In this document: positions 60,850 to 64,000 of the stretch, one piece after another
How positions within the stretch are numbered: the first letter of the stretch is position 1
Layout of the letters: the number at the start of each line of letters is the position of its first letter
Translations under genes and position numbers: made by a program
Notes under the pieces: model-generated
Databases searched by the model: none
What the model was told of the DNA's origin: nothing
What the model saw: only the letters and a program-made list of their open reading frames with translations
Assembly: GCF_019599505.1 (NCBI RefSeq)
Contig: NZ_RKLT01000005.1
Coordinates: 72,509 to 136,508, forward strand
Origin: Haloarcula nitratireducens
GTDB lineage: Archaea; Halobacteriota; Halobacteria; Halobacteriales; Haloarculaceae
Length of the DNA stretch: 64,000 bases
Direction: 5' to 3'

Positions 60850-63732
60850 TTATTCAACCATCCTCGTAGAGGCCGCCACTGAAGCGTCGTTTTCCTCGAA
60901 CAGTGCGGCGAACAGTTTCCGCTGGACGGTCCGGGTGTGTTGATAGAACGCGGGCGGGGAGATGCCGAGCGTCGCCGCGATCTCCTCGCCCGTACTTTCA
61001 CGCGGCGACTCGAAGTACCCGCCGTAGTACGCCGTCTGGATCACTTCCAGTTGCCGGTCCGTCACCGTCTCGAGGAACTCCGAGTAGAGGTCGCGTTCCG
61101 CGGCCTGATCGAGCGTCTGCTTGGCGCGGAGCTCGACACCGGCGAACGTCTCCCGGACGAGCCGCGTGATCGTTCGGACGTCGATGCTGTCCGGGATATC
61201 GACGACGAGCGTCGTCGTGGTCGGATCGGCAGTCGCTTCCCGGAAGACGGCCCCGTGATCGGCCAGGTCCAGGGCGAGAAACGGCTGTGTGAGTCGGAGC
61301 TGCAGCACGCCACCCTCGCTATCCGCGCTGATCTGTTGCACCTCGTCGATACCGACCAGCTGTGCGGCGGCGTCCGCGACGTCAGTTACCGCCCCGTCGT
61401 CGACGGTCACGAACACGTAACTGCCGTCTGTCGACTGCTGGACGCCGCCCCGGTACGAGAGGGTACACCCCGCGTCCCGCGCGAGCCGTGAGAGGACGAA
61501 CGAGGAATCGTCGATGGTGAACTCGACGCGCGTCACCGACGTCGTGAGCAGCGCGTTCTTCCGTTCGATCGCACTGAGAGCGGACGCGATGGTGTCGCCG
61601 AGCTCTGCCAAGACGGCTCTCGTCGTCTCGTCGAACGCGTCTTGCGTCGGTGCGTACACCGTCAGGACGCCGTGCGTGAGGTCGTTGTAAACGAGCGGAA
61701 TGCTGAGTACGGAGAGATAGTCCCGGGAGAGCGCATCCTTCCGCCACGCTTCCTCGCGGAGATCGGCGGCGACGTTCGTCACTATCGTCACCTCGCCGGT
61801 GGCTGCGGTTCGACCTGCCGGCTCCGTCTCCGAGTCGGCGATAGCGAACGATTGGCTATCCAGATACCCCCGCTCAGTGCCCGCCCAGGCTCGCGGTTCG
61901 AGAGCCTCGCTCGCCGGGTCGGCCGTGCCGATCCAGGCGAACCGGAACCGGTCGTCGGCGGTCAACAGCTCGCAGACCGTGTGATCGATCTCCTCGCGCG
62001 TCTCCGCTCGCACGAGCGCTTGGTCGATCTCCCGAATCGTCTCGTTGATGCGATTCAGGGCGGTCAGTTGCTCGTTCTGCGTTTGCAGCGTGCGGTCCTG
62101 TTCGCGGAGGCGAGACTCGCGTGTGACCCGGTCGAGGGCCGCCTCGGCGGTTGCGGCGAGCAGATCGGCTAATTCCCGCGTCACCGCGTCGAAGACGCCG
62201 ATCTGGTCCGAGCCGGCGACGAACACGCCGTGGTCGCCGAGCGGGATGTAAATTACGCTTCGGAGATCGGTAGCGGGGTTTTCGAGCCGGTCCGCATCGT
62301 GGACGTCGTCGAAGAACAGCACTTCGTCCTCGACGAAGCTGTAACTCGGAAGCGTCTCTCCGTTAGCGCGAACGCTCGAGAGCGGTCCGTTGAGTTCTCT
62401 CATCGTCGCCGAGTGTGCCGCGGGCCGGAGCTCGTTGGCATCGCCGTCGAAGAGATAGACGGCGCTCGCATCGAGGTCGAGCACCCCGGGGGTATCGTCG
62501 ACGATATGCTGGGCGATCTCCCGGTGCGTCTCGGCGTAGAGGAAGTCGCGGGCCGTTTCGTGGAGCGTTGCGAGGGCCTCTTCCCGTTGCTTCCGCTTCG
62601 TGATATCCCGGCAACTGAAGAGGAGCGTGCCGTCCTGGATCGAGACCTCGCGAACGTTGACGAGCAGCGTGTGTTCGCGCCCGGCTTTGTCCGTCACCGT
62701 CGTTTCGATGTTCTTGAGGACGCCGGCGGCCGCGAGCTCCTCCCGGTCGAAGAGGCCCTCGCCGAGGAGGTCGTCGATCGCTCCGAGTTCCCGGATCTCC
62801 GCGGCCGTGTAACCGAAGATGAAGTGGACGTTGGGACAGACGTAGGTGTACTCACCGTCCTCGTCCGTGATGAGGATCGTATCGGTCATGTTGTTGAGCG
62901 TGACGCGATGGAGCTCCTCCGACTGGCGGAGGTTCCGTTCGAGGTCGACGCGTTCGGTGATGTCGACGCCCTCGACGACGACCGAGACGGGGTCGCCGCG
63001 CTCGTTTTCGACCGGACGCACGGAGAGATCGACGACGCGCGGGTCGTCGACGTGTGGCGGCTGTAGGACGACCGCACTGCCGAACGATCCGTCGAGCGCC
63101 TTCTCTACGAGCCGTTGGACGTCCCTGTTCGTGCCGTCCGGGCGCGACCACCACGGGAGTGTCCAGAACGGCTCGCCGACGATCGCGCCGATATCCGCGT
63201 CGATCATCTCCCGCGCCGTCTGGTTCGCGCGAGCGAGCGACCCATCCGGGTCCAGCACCCAGGTCGCCGTCCGCGTATCGTCGAAGATCGCGTCGAACTG
63301 TCTCGCGCGCTCCCGCTGCGTGGCCGATCGCCGTGCGGACCGAATCGCACGCTCCGTTCGGTCGATGAGTTCGTCGAACGACTGTTCGGCCGTATCCGCG
63401 AGCGCGATATAGTCGGTGACGCCGGCCTCGATGGCCGCACTGGCGATAGCTTCGCTCCCGTCGGTAGTCCCGACGAGGACCGGTAGCGTGGCAGTTTCGC
63501 TACGGATCGCTCTGAGAAGTTCGATGCCGGTCGTCTCCGCGAGCGCGTATTCGCTGATGAGACAATCCGTCGCTCGCTCCCGGACGATGTCCAGCGCCGC
63601 CGCTTCGGTTTCAGCCGTCCGTACAGTCGCGTCGGTCCGCGTTTCGAGCGCCGCTGCGAATTCCGTGAGCCACTCGCTCGTCCCGACGAGCAGGACGGTC
63701 GACGACTGGAGGACGGTCGGGGAAGCCGCCAT
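60850..63732 (-). CDS. Bat-type multidomain sensor-regulator (REC-PAS-PAS-GAF-GAF-BAT-HTH_10)
   Basis: The 960-residue protein has a receiver-like domain (residues 1-130), two PAS domains (about 140-265 and 270-385; QFDAIFDDTRTATWVLDPDG and LNNMTDTILITDEDGEY), GAF domains (about 395-540 and 565-705), a BAT/GAF-HTH-associated domain (715-890) and a C-terminal HTH_10 (DRQLEVIQTAYYGGYF; EEIAATLGISPPAFYQHTRT). In the receiver the usual phospho-Asp position is Glu61 (CLISEYALAETTG), so phosphorelay is doubtful. PAS/GAF domains may sense redox or light, as in bacterio-opsin activators. It is transcribed alone toward the dehydrogenase genes. Confidence 0.88.
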   Translation of the reverse strand: MAASPTVLQSSTVLLVGTSEWLTEFAAALETRTDATVRTAETEAAALDIVRERATDCLISEYALAETTGIELLRAIRSETATLPVLVGTTDGSEAIASAAIEAGVTDYIALADTAEQSFDELIDRTERAIRSARRSATQRERARQFDAIFDDTRTATWVLDPDGSLARANQTAREMIDADIGAIVGEPFWTLPWWSRPDGTNRDVQRLVEKALDGSFGSAVVLQPPHVDDPRVVDLSVRPVENERGDPVSVVVEGVDITERVDLERNLRQSEELHRVTLNNMTDTILITDEDGEYTYVCPNVHFIFGYTAAEIRELGAIDDLLGEGLFDREELAAAGVLKNIETTVTDKAGREHTLLVNVREVSIQDGTLLFSCRDITKRKQREEALATLHETARDFLYAETHREIAQHIVDDTPGVLDLDASAVYLFDGDANELRPAAHSATMRELNGPLSSVRANGETLPSYSFVEDEVLFFDDVHDADRLENPATDLRSVIYIPLGDHGVFVAGSDQIGVFDAVTRELADLLAATAEAALDRVTRESRLREQDRTLQTQNEQLTALNRINETIREIDQALVRAETREEIDHTVCELLTADDRFRFAWIGTADPASEALEPRAWAGTERGYLDSQSFAIADSETEPAGRTAATGEVTIVTNVAADLREEAWRKDALSRDYLSVLSIPLVYNDLTHGVLTVYAPTQDAFDETTRAVLAELGDTIASALSAIERKNALLTTSVTRVEFTIDDSSFVLSRLARDAGCTLSYRGGVQQSTDGSYVFVTVDDGAVTDVADAAAQLVGIDEVQQISADSEGGVLQLRLTQPFLALDLADHGAVFREATADPTTTTLVVDIPDSIDVRTITRLVRETFAGVELRAKQTLDQAAERDLYSEFLETVTDRQLEVIQTAYYGGYFESPRESTGEEIAATLGISPPAFYQHTRTVQRKLFAALFEENDASVAASTRMVE

Positions 63733-63821
63733 TATTCGACCGCCGAAAGCCAGCGTGACTGCCGTGCGATGCCGGTTCGGGTCCGCCGCGAGTGCGACTC
63801 CGGATCGAGAGGGACGCTCAT
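63732..63821 (-). CDS. Candidate 29-residue upstream ORF coupled to the Bat-type gene
   Basis: An ATG at 63821 opens MSVPLDPESHSRRTRTGIAR and ends with LSAVE at a TAA that overlaps the ATG of the sensor gene (TAATG). The upstream AT-rich run TTTTACTTTTT (minus strand, about 63847-63857) would place a leaderless transcript start at this ATG. The sensor protein might therefore be made by reinitiation. The peptide is basic and matches nothing known. Confidence 0.4.
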   Translation of the reverse strand: MSVPLDPESHSRRTRTGIARQSRWLSAVE

Positions 63822-63873
63822 TGTCCCTTCATAATCGAACCCGCAAAAAGTAAAAGGTGTTTACTATATAACC

Positions 63874-64000
63874 GGTCGTGTTTAGTTAAGCATGAAAAGT
63901 GAGGCGGACGGATTTCTTGGTGTCCATGCCAGAAATCAGCCGCCTCAGCGGGAATAGAGACTGGATTGATTTGGATTTTGTGGAGCGCGAGCGGACACCC
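63874..64000 (+). mobile_element. Left end of an IS6-family ISH element, truncated by the window
   Basis: The transposase start at 63926 and a probable terminal inverted repeat beginning near 63874 (ggtcgtgtttagttaagca) mark the left end of an IS6-type insertion sequence of haloarchaea. Its right end is outside the window. It lies within 60 bases of the upstream ORF of the Bat-type gene. The exact left boundary is estimated. Confidence 0.7.
63926..64000 (+). CDS. IS6-family transposase, partial at the right edge
   Basis: The ATG at 63926 opens MPEISRLSGNRDWIDLDFVE and continues to the window edge (25 codons, no stop). This N-terminus is that of haloarchaeal IS6-type DDE transposases (often followed by RERTPEELM), which move by a replicative mechanism. 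Only the N-terminus is visible, so the DDE residues and integrity cannot be checked. Confidence 0.8.
   Translation, partial: MPEISRLSGNRDWIDLDFVERERTP

Noticed and set aside
1..64000. CRISPR arrays
   Set aside because: I saw no regularly spaced identical repeats of 20-40 bases with unique spacers anywhere in the window.
1..64000. tRNA and rRNA genes
   Set aside because: No stretch showed the T-arm GTTCRANNC with matching acceptor ends or known rRNA segments. A covariance search would be more sensitive.

Overview
The window is haloarchaeal chromosome or megaplasmid DNA (class Halobacteria). The base composition is GC-rich, the proteins are very acidic, and many genes have TATA-like boxes about 25-30 bases before the start codon, as expected for leaderless transcripts. 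Typical haloarchaeal families are present: HTH-10/Bat regulators, gas vesicle gvp genes, F420/LLM oxidoreductases, rubrerythrin-like zinc mini-proteins and an IS6-type ISH transposase. The genus cannot be fixed from the sequence alone.

Layout. 1-1840: a secreted subtilisin-like protease that runs off the left edge, followed by a gene-poor gap. 3.2-15.8 kb: a sugar-acid and L-rhamnose region. It holds a GH88/GH105 unsaturated-glycoside hydrolase, a glycerate 2-kinase, a 5'-truncated IclR gene, a broken SDR gene, L-rhamnose mutarotase, an amidohydrolase-type lactonase, a lactate-oxidation LUD pair (LutC and a fused LutB/LutA), an MDR dehydrogenase, an intact IclR regulator and an FAH-family diketo-acid hydrolase. 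This fits the haloarchaeal diketo-hydrolase route (rhamnose to pyruvate plus L-lactate), but the SDR is dead and no rhamnonate dehydratase is present. 16-28.7 kb: housekeeping and conserved hypothetical genes (TRAM protein, methyltransferase, AIM24, YihY, CBS/HPF-like fusion, DAG-kinase-like, PHP, LLM, GNAT, rubredoxin-like) and a frameshifted glutamate-cysteine-ligase-like pseudogene.

28.8-33.9 kb: a compact gas vesicle cluster. gvpA-gvpO read rightward; gvpF-G-(x)-(GvpI-like)-J-K-L-M read leftward. It contains exactly the eight genes known to suffice for vesicle formation, plus an unusual 296-residue GvpI-like protein and a 37-codon ORF linked to its neighbours by ATGA overlaps. Two HTH-10 regulators follow; gvpD, gvpE, gvpC, gvpN and a recognisable gvpH are missing. 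36-49.5 kb: two related membrane proteins flanking a beta-propeller protein and an AI-2E-type permease, then a ZntA-like metal P-type ATPase, a glyoxalase-fold dioxygenase, a CbiX-like protein, an LLM oxidoreductase and a GlpQ-like phosphodiesterase.

49.6-58.8 kb: a spermidine/putrescine-type ABC importer divergent from an operon of crotonase, ADP-forming acyl-CoA synthetase, second crotonase and nitrilase-family amidase, with an Lrp/AsnC regulator. This looks like a self-contained import, deamidation, CoA-activation and hydration pathway whose substrate I cannot name. 59.3-64 kb: glutamate dehydrogenase coupled to a rubrerythrin-like mini-protein, a large Bat-type sensor-regulator with a translationally coupled upstream ORF, and the left end of an IS6-family element.
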